A DNA stretch of 64,000 bases from Rhodovulum kholense (GCF_003053725.1 NZ_QAYC01000015.1:1-64000); one strand, 5' to 3'. Positions 44,235 to 53,427 are shown, counted from the first letter of the stretch. A program made the numbers and translations. The notes: generated by a model not told the origin, from the sequence alone.

Positions 44235-45110
44235 TTAGGAAACGAACTCGTCCCGGGCGTAGCCCTGCAGGTATAGCAGCGCGGTCAGGTCGCCGTGATT
44301 GACCCGAAGCTCGCATTGGGCCGCGACCGAGGGCTTGGCATGCAGCGCGACGCCCGCGCCCGCAAGCCCCAGCATGCCCAGATCGTTCGCCCCGTCGCCG
44401 ACGGCCAGCGCATCCTCCAGCCCGATCCCAAGCCGGGCCGTGACCTCGCGCAGCGCCTCTACCTTGGCCTCGCGCCCCAGAATCGGCTCGGCCACGGTGC
44501 CGGTCAGGTGCCCGTCCTCGATCAGCAGTGTGTTGGCGCGGTACTCGTCGAAACCGAGCGCGGCTCCGACCTTCGAAGCGAAATTGGTGAAGCCGCCCGA
44601 AACCAGCAGCGCATGGGCGCCGTTGGCCTTCATTGTCGCGACCAGCGTCCGGCCGCCCGGCATGAAGGTGATCCGCTCGGCCAGCACCTTGTCGATGACG
44701 CTGGCATCGAGCCCCTTCAGCAGCCCGACCCGTTCGCGCAGCGCGCCGTGGAAATCCAGCTCGCCATTCATCGCCCGCGCGGTGATCTCGGCGACCCGCG
44801 GCCCGACGCCCGCCTCGGCGGCCAGTTCGTCGATGCATTCCTGCTGGATCATGGTCGAATCCATGTCGGCGATCAGCAGCCGCTTGCGGCGGCCCTCGGC
44901 GGGCTGGGCCACAAGATCGATCCCCAGCCCCTGCAGACCGTCCCAGACCTCGCGGAAATTGTCGGGCAGTGCCGCCACGGCAAATTCGGCGGCGATGCCG
45001 GGGGCCAGCCAGATCGCCTCGCCGCCGCCCCAGGCATCCCGAAGCGATTCGACGGTGCTGCGCTCGAGGGACGCGCGCGCGGGGTTGGTCAGAAGCGTGA
45101 CGACAGGCAT
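44235..45110 (-). CDS. serB: Phosphoserine phosphatase
   Basis: A 291-residue HAD-superfamily enzyme for the last step of serine synthesis. Motif I is LLIADMDSTMIQQECIDELA, motif II ALLVSGGFTNFAS, motif III Lys in REAKVEALRE, and motif IV AVGDGANDLGMLGLAGAGVALHAKPSV. The N-terminal 75 residues form the small extra domain usual for this class. The start at 45110 gives the family N-terminus MPVVTLLTNP; its ribosome site is weak. No other ser gene is nearby. Confidence 0.93.
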   Translation of the reverse strand: MPVVTLLTNPARASLERSTVESLRDAWGGGEAIWLAPGIAAEFAVAALPDNFREVWDGLQGLGIDLVAQPAEGRRKRLLIADMDSTMIQQECIDELAAEAGVGPRVAEITARAMNGELDFHGALRERVGLLKGLDASVIDKVLAERITFMPGGRTLVATMKANGAHALLVSGGFTNFASKVGAALGFDEYRANTLLIEDGHLTGTVAEPILGREAKVEALREVTARLGIGLEDALAVGDGANDLGMLGLAGAGVALHAKPSVAAQCELRVNHGDLTALLYLQGYARDEFVS

Positions 45111-45246
45111 GGGGCAGGTTCCGATCGGCTGCTGGGCGCCGCAAAAGCGCGGTCGCGGGCCGGAATAGCCCAGCTCCGGGTCGTGCGCCAGAGCGGCGGG
45201 GGCGCACCCGGCATCGCCGCCCTGCCGCAAGACCCGGGGGCGCGGA

Positions 45247-45897
45247 TCAGGTTGCGAGGAACTTCAGCCCCTGGGTCACGTCGGTCCGCACGGCCAGCCG
45301 CAGCGCCGGTTCGTCCCCGACCCGAAGCGCCGCGAGGATCATCCGGTGATGCTGCGGCGGTTCGGTCCGGCCGAGCCGCCCGTAGAACGACCGCATCGTC
45401 GGGCCAAGCTGCAGCCAGACCGTCTCGGCGATGGCCAGCATCGCGGGGGCCTGGGCGCGCAGGTAAAGCGCGCGGTGGAATTCGAGGTTCTTCTGGATAT
45501 AGGCGACCGCATCGCCCCGCGCGACGACCTCGCCGATTTCGGCATTGATCTTCTGCATCCGCTCGATCAGCGCGAAATGCGCGCGGGGCAGGGCGCGGCT
45601 GGCCAGTTCGGGTTCCAGCAACCCGCGCAGCGAGGCCAGTTCCTCCAGCCGCTCGTTCGACAGCTCGGGCGTCGAGACCCGCCCCGACGAGGACAGGGTC
45701 AGCGCGCCCTCGGCCACGAGCCGCCGCACCGCCTCGCGGGCAGGGGTCATCGACACGCCAAAGCTCTTGCCGATTCCCCTCAGCGTCAGGGGCGCGCCGG
45801 GGGCCAGTTCGCCATGCATGATCTGGGTCCGGAGCGTGCGGTAAAGACGCTCATGGGCCGCAGAGACGGTCTCGCCGGGGCGGGTCTGGATCAGCAT
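45247..45897 (-). CDS. GntR-family transcriptional regulator (FadR/FCD subfamily)
   Basis: A 216-residue regulator. The N-terminal winged helix covers about residues 12-80: LYRTLRTQIMHGELAPGAPLTLRGIGKSFGVSMTPAREAVRRLVAEGAL. The C-terminal FCD domain includes LASLRGLLEPELA and the metal-site His in EFHRALY. FCD regulators sense small carboxylic acids. The effector and targets are unknown; the nearest catabolic locus is the liv/acyl-CoA operon starting about 1.3 kb away on the same strand, but a link is only a guess. Confidence 0.9.
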   Translation of the reverse strand: MLIQTRPGETVSAAHERLYRTLRTQIMHGELAPGAPLTLRGIGKSFGVSMTPAREAVRRLVAEGALTLSSSGRVSTPELSNERLEELASLRGLLEPELASRALPRAHFALIERMQKINAEIGEVVARGDAVAYIQKNLEFHRALYLRAQAPAMLAIAETVWLQLGPTMRSFYGRLGRTEPPQHHRMILAALRVGDEPALRLAVRTDVTQGLKFLAT

Positions 45898-45930
45898 GGG
45901 GGCGATAGTGCTGCCGCGCGGGGTCGGGCG

Positions 45931-46623
45931 TCAATCGCCGAAACGCACCCGGTGAAGCGCCGCGCCATTGGCCCGGAGCCAGGCGCGGGGCGCTTCATAG
46001 CCCGGCATCAGCCGCGCGACCACGGCCCAGAAGGCGGGCGAGTGGTTCATCTCGACCAGGTGCGCCACCTCATGGGCCGCGACATAGTCCAGCACCTTGG
46101 GCGGGGCCATGATCAGCCGCCAGGCGAACATCAGATCGCCCCGCGAGGAACAGGACCCCCAGCGCGAGCGGGCGTCGCGAAGCGTGAGCCGCCGGTAGGA
46201 CAGGCCCAGCGCGGCGGTATAGCCGTCGGCCGCCGCCGCCAGACGCGCCCGCGCCCGGGTCTTCAGGAAGGCCTGAACACGGGCGGGCACCTCGGACGCG
46301 GGGCCGGGCACCGCCAGCGCGCCATCCTGCAGCCGGGGCGCCCTGCCGGTGCCGGGCACCAGCGGCAGCGCGCGGCCCTCGTAGGGCACGCTGCCGCCCG
46401 CGCGCACCACCTGATCCTCGGGCCGCGCCGACAGGTGCCGGCGGATCCAGGCCTCTTTCTCTCGGACGAAGGCCAGCCCGTCGGCTTCGGGGGCGCGCTG
46501 GGGCAGGGTCAGCGTCACCCGGCCGTCAAGCTGCGAGACGCGCAGGGAATAGCGCCGCGCCCGCGCCGAACGGCGCAGCGTGACCTCAAGCGGCGGATCG
46601 CCGGGAATGCGGGTGATGCTCAT
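45931..46623 (-). CDS. SprT/DUF45-type zinc metallopeptidase (M48 family)
   Basis: A 230-residue cytoplasmic protein of the YgjP/DUF45 group. The zinc site HEVAH lies in DYVAAHEVAHLVEMNHSPAFWAVVARLMPGYE; SRWGSCSSRGDLMFAWRLIMAP is the conserved segment before it. Relatives have no well-established function. GAGG precedes the chosen start at 46623; an ATG nine codons earlier is possible. It is divergent from the TIGR02300 gene. Confidence 0.85.
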   Translation of the reverse strand: MSITRIPGDPPLEVTLRRSARARRYSLRVSQLDGRVTLTLPQRAPEADGLAFVREKEAWIRRHLSARPEDQVVRAGGSVPYEGRALPLVPGTGRAPRLQDGALAVPGPASEVPARVQAFLKTRARARLAAAADGYTAALGLSYRRLTLRDARSRWGSCSSRGDLMFAWRLIMAPPKVLDYVAAHEVAHLVEMNHSPAFWAVVARLMPGYEAPRAWLRANGAALHRVRFGD

Positions 46624-46736
46624 CTCTGCCTCGTCTTTTCCTGCGAGCATATCAGCCGAAAAGGGCTTTGACACGTGGGGGGACTTATGGCACGTGGCTG
46701 CAACCGCAAAGCCGTGACCCCTGTGAGAGGATGCCC

Positions 46737-47072
46737 ATGCCCAAGGAAGAATGGGGCGTTAAGCGCGTTTGCCCGCACTGCTCTACCCGATTTTACGATC
46801 TTCAGCGCGACCCGATGACCTGCCCCTCCTGCGGTCACAGCTTTTCTGCGGAAAGCCTGACCGCCGGCAAGCACCGCACGCTGATCGCCGAGAAAGCCGC
46901 GCCCGCCAAGGCGCGCGACGAAGACATCGACGGCGATGACGATATCATCGACGATGAGGACGACAGCACCGATGTCGATCTGGGCGACGATGTGCTCGAG
47001 GATGACGACGACGACAACGTCTCGCTCGACGATATCGCCGACATGTCCTCCGAGGACGACGACGAGACCTGA
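46737..47072 (+). CDS. TIGR02300-family protein with zinc-ribbon and acidic tail
   Basis: A 111-residue protein: MPKEEWGVKRVCPHCSTRFYDLQRDPMTCPSCGHSF carries the FYDLN-type motif with two CXXC pairs, probably one zinc ribbon. The C-terminal 60 residues are extremely Asp/Glu-rich and disordered. The family is restricted to alphaproteobacteria and has no known function. The ATG at 46737 is seven bases from AGAGG; an ATG two codons earlier is also possible. It is followed by a hairpin at 47079. Confidence 0.88.
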   Translation: MPKEEWGVKRVCPHCSTRFYDLQRDPMTCPSCGHSFSAESLTAGKHRTLIAEKAAPAKARDEDIDGDDDIIDDEDDSTDVDLGDDVLEDDDDDNVSLDDIADMSSEDDDET

Positions 47073-47078
47073 TCCTTC

Positions 47079-47110
47079 GGCCGGGCGGCCCTGCGGGGCC
47101 CCGCCCGGCC
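47079..47110 (+). terminator. Hairpin after the TIGR02300 gene
   Basis: Perfect 10-bp stem GGCCGGGCGG / CCGCCCGGCC with a 12-base loop that can itself pair (CCC/GGG), seven bases after the stop codon. There is no T-run. It faces the convergent ligase gene. Confidence 0.6.
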
Positions 47111-47238
47111 CGCCGGAACGGGCAGGGGCCGCTGGCCGGGCGATGGAACCGCCCGGCAGGCATTGCCTGCACCGGACCGTTCCGTCCCCGAAATCCTTGC
47201 GCCGCCGGACCTGAGGGGCCTCCCGAGGCGCCGGGCGG

Positions 47239-48462
47239 TCAGTCGTATTTCCGGGTATCCTCGATCACCAGCCCGTCATTGGGCAGGCTGCCGGGCGCGA
47301 CCAGCTCGATCTCGGCCTTCAGCTTGAGCACCTCGCTGACCGAAGACGCATAGGGCGCGGGGTCGGTCGCCTCGGTCTCGAGCCGCACCGTCATCGTGTC
47401 CTTCTCGCCCGCGCGGCCCGCCACGACCCGCGCCTTCGCGACCTCTGGATGGCGCGCGACCAGATCGGCGACCTGCTCGGGGCGGACGAACATGCCCTTG
47501 ATCTTGGTCGTCTGGTCGGCCCGGCCCATCCAGCCCTTGATGCGCATGTTGGTGCGGCCGCAGGGCGAGAGGCCCTGCAGCACCGCCGACAGATCGCCGG
47601 TCGCGAACCGCACCAGCGGATAGTCGGGGTTCAGCGCGGTCACCACGACCTCGCCCACCTCGCCCTCGGGCACCGGATCGCCGGTGCCGGGGCGCACGAT
47701 CTCGACGATCACGCCCTCGTCGACGATCATCCCCTCCATCGCCGGGCTTTCATAGGCGACGTTGCCCAGATCGGCCGTCGCATAGCATTGCAGGCAGGCG
47801 ATGCCGCGATCCGCATATTCCTGGCGCAGCGACGGGAACAGCGCCCCGCCCGACACGACGGCGCGCTGGATGCGCGAGAGGTCCATCCCCAGTTCGTCGG
47901 CGCGGTCCAGCAGGACCTTCAGGAAATCGGGCGTCCCGGCATAGGCGGTCACGCCCACGTCATGGGCGGCGCGCACCTGCAGATCGGTCTGGCCGGTCCC
48001 GGCGGGCAGGACCGCCGCGCCGACCGCCCGCGCGCCGTTCTCGAACATCATCCCGGCGGGGGTCAGATGATAGCCAAAGCAGTTCTGGACGATGTCGCCC
48101 TCGCCGATCCCGGCGGCATAGAGGAAGCGCCCCAGCCGCCACCAGTTGGTGCTGACACAGCCCGGTTCGTAGATCGGGCCCGGCGACTGGAAGATATGGT
48201 CGAACTGATGCTGGCCCCAGGCGGTGTAGCCGCCCAAGGGGGCCTCGGCCGATTGCGCGGCCACCAGATCGGACTTGCGCAGGACCGGCAGGGCCGCCAG
48301 CGCCTCGCGCGAGGTCACGGTCAGGGGGTTCACCTCGGCCAGCGCCTCGGCATAGCCGGGAAGCGCGCGCGCGGCCGCGATCAGCGCCGGCAGGCATTCG
48401 GCCAGAGAGACGGCCCGCTCGTCCGCCGAACGGGTTTCGAGATCGTCGAAATAGACGGACAT
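47239..48462 (-). CDS. PaaK-like phenylacetate-CoA ligase family protein
   Basis: A 407-residue member of the adenylate-forming PaaK family, likely activating an aromatic or related acid as its CoA ester. Features: HQFDHIFQSPGPIYEPG, the nucleotide-binding-like VSGGALFPSLRQEYADRG, YPLVRFATGDLSAVLQG and the C-terminal hinge MGRADQTTKIKGMFVRPEQVADLVARHP. GAAGGAG precedes the ATG at 48462. It is the last gene of the leftward liv operon, suggesting that the imported compound is converted to a CoA ester. True substrate specificity cannot be read from sequence. Confidence 0.85.
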   Translation of the reverse strand: MSVYFDDLETRSADERAVSLAECLPALIAAARALPGYAEALAEVNPLTVTSREALAALPVLRKSDLVAAQSAEAPLGGYTAWGQHQFDHIFQSPGPIYEPGCVSTNWWRLGRFLYAAGIGEGDIVQNCFGYHLTPAGMMFENGARAVGAAVLPAGTGQTDLQVRAAHDVGVTAYAGTPDFLKVLLDRADELGMDLSRIQRAVVSGGALFPSLRQEYADRGIACLQCYATADLGNVAYESPAMEGMIVDEGVIVEIVRPGTGDPVPEGEVGEVVVTALNPDYPLVRFATGDLSAVLQGLSPCGRTNMRIKGWMGRADQTTKIKGMFVRPEQVADLVARHPEVAKARVVAGRAGEKDTMTVRLETEATDPAPYASSVSEVLKLKAEIELVAPGSLPNDGLVIEDTRKYD

Positions 48463-48526
48463 GGGCACTCCTTCGGTCACTCTTTCCGGTCTGCACGGGC
48501 AGGGTGGCCCAGCCCGACGGCTGCCG

Positions 48527-49351
48527 TCAACTCAACCAACGCTTGCGGCGACGATAAGACCGCACGTCACGAAAGCTCTTGCGGCCCTGGTCGGACATGC
48601 CGAGATAGAATTCCTTGACGTCCGGGTTCTCGCGCAGATCGGCGGCCGGGCCGTCCATCACGATCCGGCCCGATTCCAGGATATAGCCGTAATGGGCATA
48701 GCGAAGCGCCACATTGGTGTTCTGCTCGGCCAGCAGGAAGGTGACGCCCTCGTTTTCGTTGACCGATTTCACGATCTCGAAGATCTGTTCGACCAGCTGC
48801 GGCGCCAGCCCCATCGAGGGCTCGTCCAGCAGGATCATCTGCGGCCGGCTCATCAGCGCGCGGCCGATGGCCACCATCTGCTGCTCGCCGCCCGAGGTAT
48901 AGCCCGCCTGGGACTTCCGCCGCTCCTTCAGGCGCGGGAAATAGCCATAGACCATCTCCAGATCGGCCTGGATCGCGGCGCGGCCGTCGGTGCGGGTGTA
49001 GGCGCCGGTCAGAAGGTTTTCCTCGACGGTCAGATGCTCGAAGCAGTGCCGCCCCTCCATCACCTGGATCACGCCCGCCTTGACCAGATCGGCGGGGTTC
49101 AGGTCCTGCACGCGGGTGCCGCGATAGAGGATCGAGCCCTTGGTGACCTCGCCGCGTTCCGACCGCAGAAGGTTCGAGATGGCCTTCAGCGTCGTGGTCT
49201 TGCCCGCGCCGTTGCCACCCAGAAGGGCGGTGATGCCGCCCTGCGGCACCGACAGCGACACGCCCTTCAGCACCAGGATGACGTGGTTGTAGATCACCTC
49301 GATATTGTTGACCTCAAGCAGGGTCTCGCCCTGCGGCGCGGCATCGAACAT
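48527..49351 (-). CDS. livF: Branched-chain-type ABC transporter ATP-binding protein LivF
   Basis: A 274-residue ATPase. Walker A is LLGGNGAGKTTTLKAI, the signature is TSGGEQQMVAIGRALM, and Walker B is MILLDEPSMGLAP. The sequence YGYFPRLKERRKSQAGY is typical of LivF. The C-terminus has a basic 20-residue tail (KSFRDVRSYRRRKRW) beyond the normal end. It works with LivG, LivH and LivM in the inner membrane. Confidence 0.92.
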   Translation of the reverse strand: MFDAAPQGETLLEVNNIEVIYNHVILVLKGVSLSVPQGGITALLGGNGAGKTTTLKAISNLLRSERGEVTKGSILYRGTRVQDLNPADLVKAGVIQVMEGRHCFEHLTVEENLLTGAYTRTDGRAAIQADLEMVYGYFPRLKERRKSQAGYTSGGEQQMVAIGRALMSRPQMILLDEPSMGLAPQLVEQIFEIVKSVNENEGVTFLLAEQNTNVALRYAHYGYILESGRIVMDGPAADLRENPDVKEFYLGMSDQGRKSFRDVRSYRRRKRWLS

Positions 49352-49373
49352 CGGCGTTTTCCTTGTGGGCGAA

Positions 49374-49400
49374 GCCCCCGGCCGGGTCGCGGCCGGGGGC
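49374..49400 (-). other. Intercistronic hairpin between livK and livF
   Basis: Perfect 10-bp stem GCCCCCGGCC / GGCCGGGGGC with a seven-base loop, placed just after the binding-protein stop. There is no T-run in either direction; it probably protects the upstream binding-protein mRNA, giving an excess of that protein over the ATPase. Confidence 0.65.
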
Positions 49401-49409
49401 GGACTGGTG

Positions 49410-50690
49410 TCAGTCGCAGCGCGGCGCGATGCCGTTCTCGGCCGCGAAGGCCGCGGAATCGGCCTCGATGAGCGGCGCGATCACCTCGGCATCGGGGGCG
49501 ATGAAATCGGTCAGCGGCACCCATTTCCTGTCGCCCGCGTTCCACTGCTGGACGATGGCCATGCCCGACCCGCCGTGATCGGCGCAGCTCACGGTGAATT
49601 CCGGGCCGATCCCGGGCATGCCCAGCGCCTCCATCTTGGCGGCGGTCATCTCCAGATGTTCCATCCCGTCGCGCATCATCGCCGCGTCGATCTGGGCGGT
49701 GCCGGTCATCTCTTGCGCGGTTTTCGCCGCCTCGACCGCCAGCATCGCCGCATACATGCCGCGGGTGTACAGCACCGAGCCCACATTGGACCCGTCGCCC
49801 GCCGCCAGCCCCTTGTCGACGACATGGGTGCGGATATCGGCGAAGACCGGGTAATCGACCACCCGGTTCATGTTCAGCGCCTTGTAGCCGTCGGCGGCCA
49901 TGCCCGCGGGGGTCACGTCATGTTCGGCCCCGGCCCACCAGTTGCCGATGAAATGGTCCATCGGAAAGTTGATGTTGGCGGCCTCCTGGATCGCGACCTG
50001 GTTCATCACCCCCCAACCCCACATCACCACGAAATCGGGCCGCTCGCGCCGGATCTGCAGCCATTGCGACTTCTGCTCCTGGCCGGGGCTGTCGACCGGG
50101 ATCAGCGTCAGCTTGAAGCCGTGCTTCTTCGACAACGCCTCCAGCGTCGGGATCGGCTCCTTGCCATAGGCCGAGTTGTGATACAGCAGCGTGATCTTCT
50201 TGCCCTCGAGGCTGCCGCCGTTCTCGTCCATCAGGTACTTGATGACGACCGAGGCCCCGTCCCAGTAGTTGGCGGGATAGTTGAACACCCATTCGAAGAC
50301 CTTGCCATTGGCGGCCGAGGTGCGGCCATAGCCCATGGTGTGCAGCGGGATGTGATCGGCCTCGACCTTCGGGATCAGCTGATAGGTGATGCCCGTGGAC
50401 AGCGGCTGGTAGATCAGCGCGCCGTCGCCCTTGGTGGCCTCGTAGCACTCGACCCCCTTCTCGGTGTTGTAGGCGGTCTCGCATTCGGGCACCCGGGCCT
50501 TGACCCCGCCGATGCCGCCGTCGCGTTCGTTCATCAGGGTGAAGTAGTCCTGATAGCCGTCCGAGAAGGGAATGCCGCCCGCCGCGAAGGGGCCGGTACG
50601 GTAGCTGAGATCGGGAAATACCAGATCGGCCGCAGCCGGGCCCGCGGCCAGCAGGACACCCAGTGCAAGCGGGGCCAGTCGTGTCGTCAT
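49410..50690 (-). CDS. Periplasmic substrate-binding protein of the LivJ/LivK type
   Basis: A 426-residue exported ligand-binding protein with a signal peptide (LAPLALGVLLAAGPAAA). The mature chain has the type I periplasmic fold with KKITLLYHNSAYGKEPIPTLEALSKKHGFKL and a C-terminal CADHGGSGMAIVQQW. It is larger than E. coli LivJ. The closest relatives usually sit in operons for aromatic or aliphatic acids rather than leucine, in line with the two acyl-activating enzymes here. The ligand is unknown. Confidence 0.88.
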   Translation of the reverse strand: MTTRLAPLALGVLLAAGPAAADLVFPDLSYRTGPFAAGGIPFSDGYQDYFTLMNERDGGIGGVKARVPECETAYNTEKGVECYEATKGDGALIYQPLSTGITYQLIPKVEADHIPLHTMGYGRTSAANGKVFEWVFNYPANYWDGASVVIKYLMDENGGSLEGKKITLLYHNSAYGKEPIPTLEALSKKHGFKLTLIPVDSPGQEQKSQWLQIRRERPDFVVMWGWGVMNQVAIQEAANINFPMDHFIGNWWAGAEHDVTPAGMAADGYKALNMNRVVDYPVFADIRTHVVDKGLAAGDGSNVGSVLYTRGMYAAMLAVEAAKTAQEMTGTAQIDAAMMRDGMEHLEMTAAKMEALGMPGIGPEFTVSCADHGGSGMAIVQQWNAGDRKWVPLTDFIAPDAEVIAPLIEADSAAFAAENGIAPRCD

Positions 50691-50754
50691 GTCGTCGTTC
50701 CTCCCTTGGAAATGCGTGCCGGGTTGGCCCGGTCGGTCGCGCGTGTCGTGCCCG

Positions 50755-51831
50755 TCAATGCGGGAATGGCCAGAGCCTCAGCTTTTCCTTTCCGATCCGC
50801 CAGAGCTGGGCCAGCCCATGCGGCTCGGCGATCAGAAAGCCGATGATCAGCGCCCCCACGATCATCAGCTGGACATGGGCGGTCAGGTCGGTGGGCCATC
50901 CCAGCGTGCCCACCAGCAGGTTCTTCAGCAGGACCGGCAGCAGCACCAGGAAGGCCGCGCCCGCGAAGCTGCCGAAGATCGAGCCGAGCCCGCCGATGAT
51001 GATCATGAAGAGGATGAGAAAGCTCTTCTGGATACCGAAGGCCTCGCCCACCTCGACCGCGCCCAGATAGACCGCGAAGAACAGCGCGCCGGCGATGCCG
51101 ATATAGAAGGACGAGACCGCGAAGGCCGTCAGCTTGGCTTTCAGCGGGTTCACCCCGATGATCTCGGCAGCGATGTCCATGTCGCGGATCGCCATCCAGG
51201 ACCGCCCGACCGTGCCCCGCGTCAGGTTGCGCGCGGCCCAGGCCAGCACGACGGCGAAGACGAGGCAGATCAGGTATTGCGCCCAGGCCTCGACGCCCGG
51301 GCCGGTGACCGGCAGGCCGAAGACCGTCCGCGCGGGCGCCGAGATCTGGCCCGAGGCGGAATAATTGTAGAACCACGGCACCTTGTTGAAGAGCCAGACC
51401 AGGAAGAACTGCGCGGCCAGCGTCGCGACCGCCAGATAGAAGCCCTTGATCCGCAGCGAGGGCAGGCCGAACAGCACTCCGACCGCGGCCGTCACCAGCC
51501 CGCCGCCGAGGATGCAGAAGACGATGTTGAGGTCGGGAAAGGCGGTCATCAGCTTGTAGCAGGCATAGGCCCCCACCGCCATGAACCCGCCGGTGCCAAG
51601 CGACAGCTGCCCGCAATAGCCCACAAGGATGTTCAGCCCGATGGCGGCGATGGCATAGATCAGGAAGGGCACGAAGATCGCGCTGGCCCAGTAATCGTCG
51701 ATCACGAACGGCACGACCGCGAAGGCCACCGCCAGCACCGCGTAATAGCGGTAGCGGTCGAAGCCTATGGGAAAGGTCTGGCTGTCGTCCCGGTAGGACG
51801 TCTTGAAATCGCCGGCCTCGCGGTAGAACAT
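50755..51831 (-). CDS. livM: Branched-chain-type ABC transporter permease LivM
   Basis: A 358-residue membrane permease with about nine helices. The conserved loop GLPSLRIKGFYLAVATLAAQ and the cytoplasmic coupling region WMAIRDMDIAAEIIGVNPLKAKLTAFAVSSFYIGIAGAL are LivM hallmarks. The ATG follows directly on the stop of the VOC gene (TGA-ATG), so translation is coupled. It has a charged N-terminal extension of about 20 residues. Confidence 0.92.
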   Translation of the reverse strand: MFYREAGDFKTSYRDDSQTFPIGFDRYRYYAVLAVAFAVVPFVIDDYWASAIFVPFLIYAIAAIGLNILVGYCGQLSLGTGGFMAVGAYACYKLMTAFPDLNIVFCILGGGLVTAAVGVLFGLPSLRIKGFYLAVATLAAQFFLVWLFNKVPWFYNYSASGQISAPARTVFGLPVTGPGVEAWAQYLICLVFAVVLAWAARNLTRGTVGRSWMAIRDMDIAAEIIGVNPLKAKLTAFAVSSFYIGIAGALFFAVYLGAVEVGEAFGIQKSFLILFMIIIGGLGSIFGSFAGAAFLVLLPVLLKNLLVGTLGWPTDLTAHVQLMIVGALIIGFLIAEPHGLAQLWRIGKEKLRLWPFPH

Positions 51832-52203
51832 TCAGTCGACCTCCCTGGCATCTTTTGGAAAATCCCCTTCGGGCGGCACCAGACAGAAGCGGTGCCCGGT
51901 CGGCGCCTGCATCACTATCCAGTCCTTGATCCGCGCGACCTCGACCGCGCCGAGGCGGGTCAGACGGGCGCAGTCTGCCTCGATATCGTCGGTCTCGATG
52001 TCGAGATGCACCCGGGGGTCATGGCCGACTGCCTGCAGGATCACCTGCGGCGCGGCGGGCGGGCCACTGAGCTGGGCATAGCGCCCGTCCTCGACGAGCG
52101 CACCCTCGCGCCCCAGCGCCGCCGACCAGAAGGCTAGCGCCGGACCCAGATCGTCGGTCTGGCAATCGATGCAAAGGCCGCCGATCCGGGTCCGGTGAGT
52201 CAC
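51832..52203 (-). CDS. VOC/glyoxalase-superfamily small protein
   Basis: A 123-residue protein of the vicinal oxygen chelate fold: GGLCIDCQTDDLGPALAFWSAALGRE at the N-terminus and VHLDIETDDIEADCARLTRLGAVEVARIKDWIVMQAPTGHRFCLVPP at the C-terminus, the usual beta-alpha repeats. Some metal-ligand positions (His, Glu) are present, but activity cannot be assigned. It starts with GTG at 52203, overlapping the stop of the small membrane-protein gene (GTGA), and abuts livM. Its place inside a transporter operon is unusual; it may act on the imported compound or its CoA ester. Confidence 0.75.
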   Translation of the reverse strand: MTHRTRIGGLCIDCQTDDLGPALAFWSAALGREGALVEDGRYAQLSGPPAAPQVILQAVGHDPRVHLDIETDDIEADCARLTRLGAVEVARIKDWIVMQAPTGHRFCLVPPEGDFPKDAREVD

Positions 52204-52433
52204 AGCGGCCTCCGCACCCGGGCGACGCCCGTGGGCATCGTCCTGATGACCGGCCGCTTGCCGCGGACCAGCCGCACCCAGCACAACATGCCGGCCACGA
52301 AGCCCGCGAAGGACAGCAGGCCGTAGATCACCGACATCCATTCGGCGTCGTTCGACGAGGCCACGGCAAGATAGGCGAACGCATAGAAGAACCCCCAACC
52401 GATCACACAGGCAATGGCATAGAGCTTTTGCAT
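52200..52433 (-). CDS. Small membrane protein within the liv operon
   Basis: A 77-residue protein with two hydrophobic helices (LYAIACVIGWGFFYAFAYLAVAS and MSVIYGLLSFAGFVAGMLCWVRLV) and a basic C-terminal tail (RGKRPVIRTMPTGVARVRR). Its start lies just behind the livH stop and its stop overlaps the VOC gene, so it belongs to the operon. No family is recognised. It could be a small subunit stabilising the transporter. Confidence 0.65.
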   Translation of the reverse strand: MQKLYAIACVIGWGFFYAFAYLAVASSNDAEWMSVIYGLLSFAGFVAGMLCWVRLVRGKRPVIRTMPTGVARVRRPL

Positions 52434-52434
52434 G

Positions 52435-53427
52435 TCAGACCCTTTCGATGATCCTCTCTCCGAACAGGCCCTGCGGCCTGAACACAAGAAAGACTAGCGC
52501 CAGCACATAGGCGAACCAGTTCTCGGTCGCGCCGCCGATCATCGGGCCGACCGTGAATTCGAACAGCTTCTCGCCGACCCCGATGATGAGCCCCCCGACG
52601 ATGGCGCCCGGGATTGAGGTGAAACCGCCCAGCATCAGGACCGGCAGCGCCTTCAGCGCGATCAGCGACAGGCTGAACTGAACCCCCGACTTTGCGCCCC
52701 ACATGATGCCCGCGACCAGCGCGACGATACCGGCGATGGACCAGACCAGCACCCAGATGAACCTGAGCGAGATGCCGACCGACAGCGCCGCCTGATGGTC
52801 GTCGGCCACCGCCCGCAGCGCGCGGCCCTGCTTGGAATATTGCGAGAACAGGGTCAGCGAGATCACCAGAACCGCCGCGACCAGCGTCGCCACGATATCG
52901 AGCCTGTCGATGAAGAAGCCGTAGAAATTCTCGCCGCCCCAGCCCGCGGTGGCCTGTTCAAGCCAGGCGCTGCCGCCCTGGGGCAACCCAACATCCAGCG
53001 TCTTGATGTCGGCGCCCCACATGATGTCGCCGAAGCCCTCAAGAAAATAGGCCAGCCCGATGGTCGCCATGAACAGGATGATCGGCGCCTGGTTGACCAG
53101 ATGCTTGAGGATCAGCCGCTCGATGGCGATGGCCAGCAGCACCATCACACCGATCGTCAGAACGATGGCCACTACCGCCGGAAGCTGCCAGCCGAAATAG
53201 TGCAGATCGGTGCCGAAGGCCGCGTTGATCAGATGGGCGAAGGGCACTTGCCCCTCCTGCAGCCCCACGAGCGTCAGCGCCGCGAACAGCGCCAGCACCC
53301 CTTGCGCGTAGTTGAAGATGCCCGAGGCCTTGAAGATCAGCACGAAGCCCAGCGCCACCAGCGCGTAAAGCACCCCTGCCATCAGCCCGTTGATCATCAC
53401 CTCGACGGCGTAAAGCAGATCAGTCAT
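52435..53427 (-). CDS. livH: Branched-chain-type ABC transporter permease LivH
   Basis: A 330-residue inner-membrane permease with about eight to nine helices. N-terminus MINGLMAGVLYALVALGFVLIFKASGIFNYAQG is the LivH hallmark; the coupling loop YSKQGRALRAVADDHQAALSVGI and LPVLMLGGFTSIPGAIVGGLIIGVGEKL are conserved. An insertion of about 40 residues in the middle (WGADIKTLDVGLPQGGSAWLEQATAGWGGENFYG) is a periplasmic loop longer than in E. coli. It overlaps livG by eight bases. Confidence 0.92.
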   Translation of the reverse strand: MTDLLYAVEVMINGLMAGVLYALVALGFVLIFKASGIFNYAQGVLALFAALTLVGLQEGQVPFAHLINAAFGTDLHYFGWQLPAVVAIVLTIGVMVLLAIAIERLILKHLVNQAPIILFMATIGLAYFLEGFGDIMWGADIKTLDVGLPQGGSAWLEQATAGWGGENFYGFFIDRLDIVATLVAAVLVISLTLFSQYSKQGRALRAVADDHQAALSVGISLRFIWVLVWSIAGIVALVAGIMWGAKSGVQFSLSLIALKALPVLMLGGFTSIPGAIVGGLIIGVGEKLFEFTVGPMIGGATENWFAYVLALVFLVFRPQGLFGERIIERV

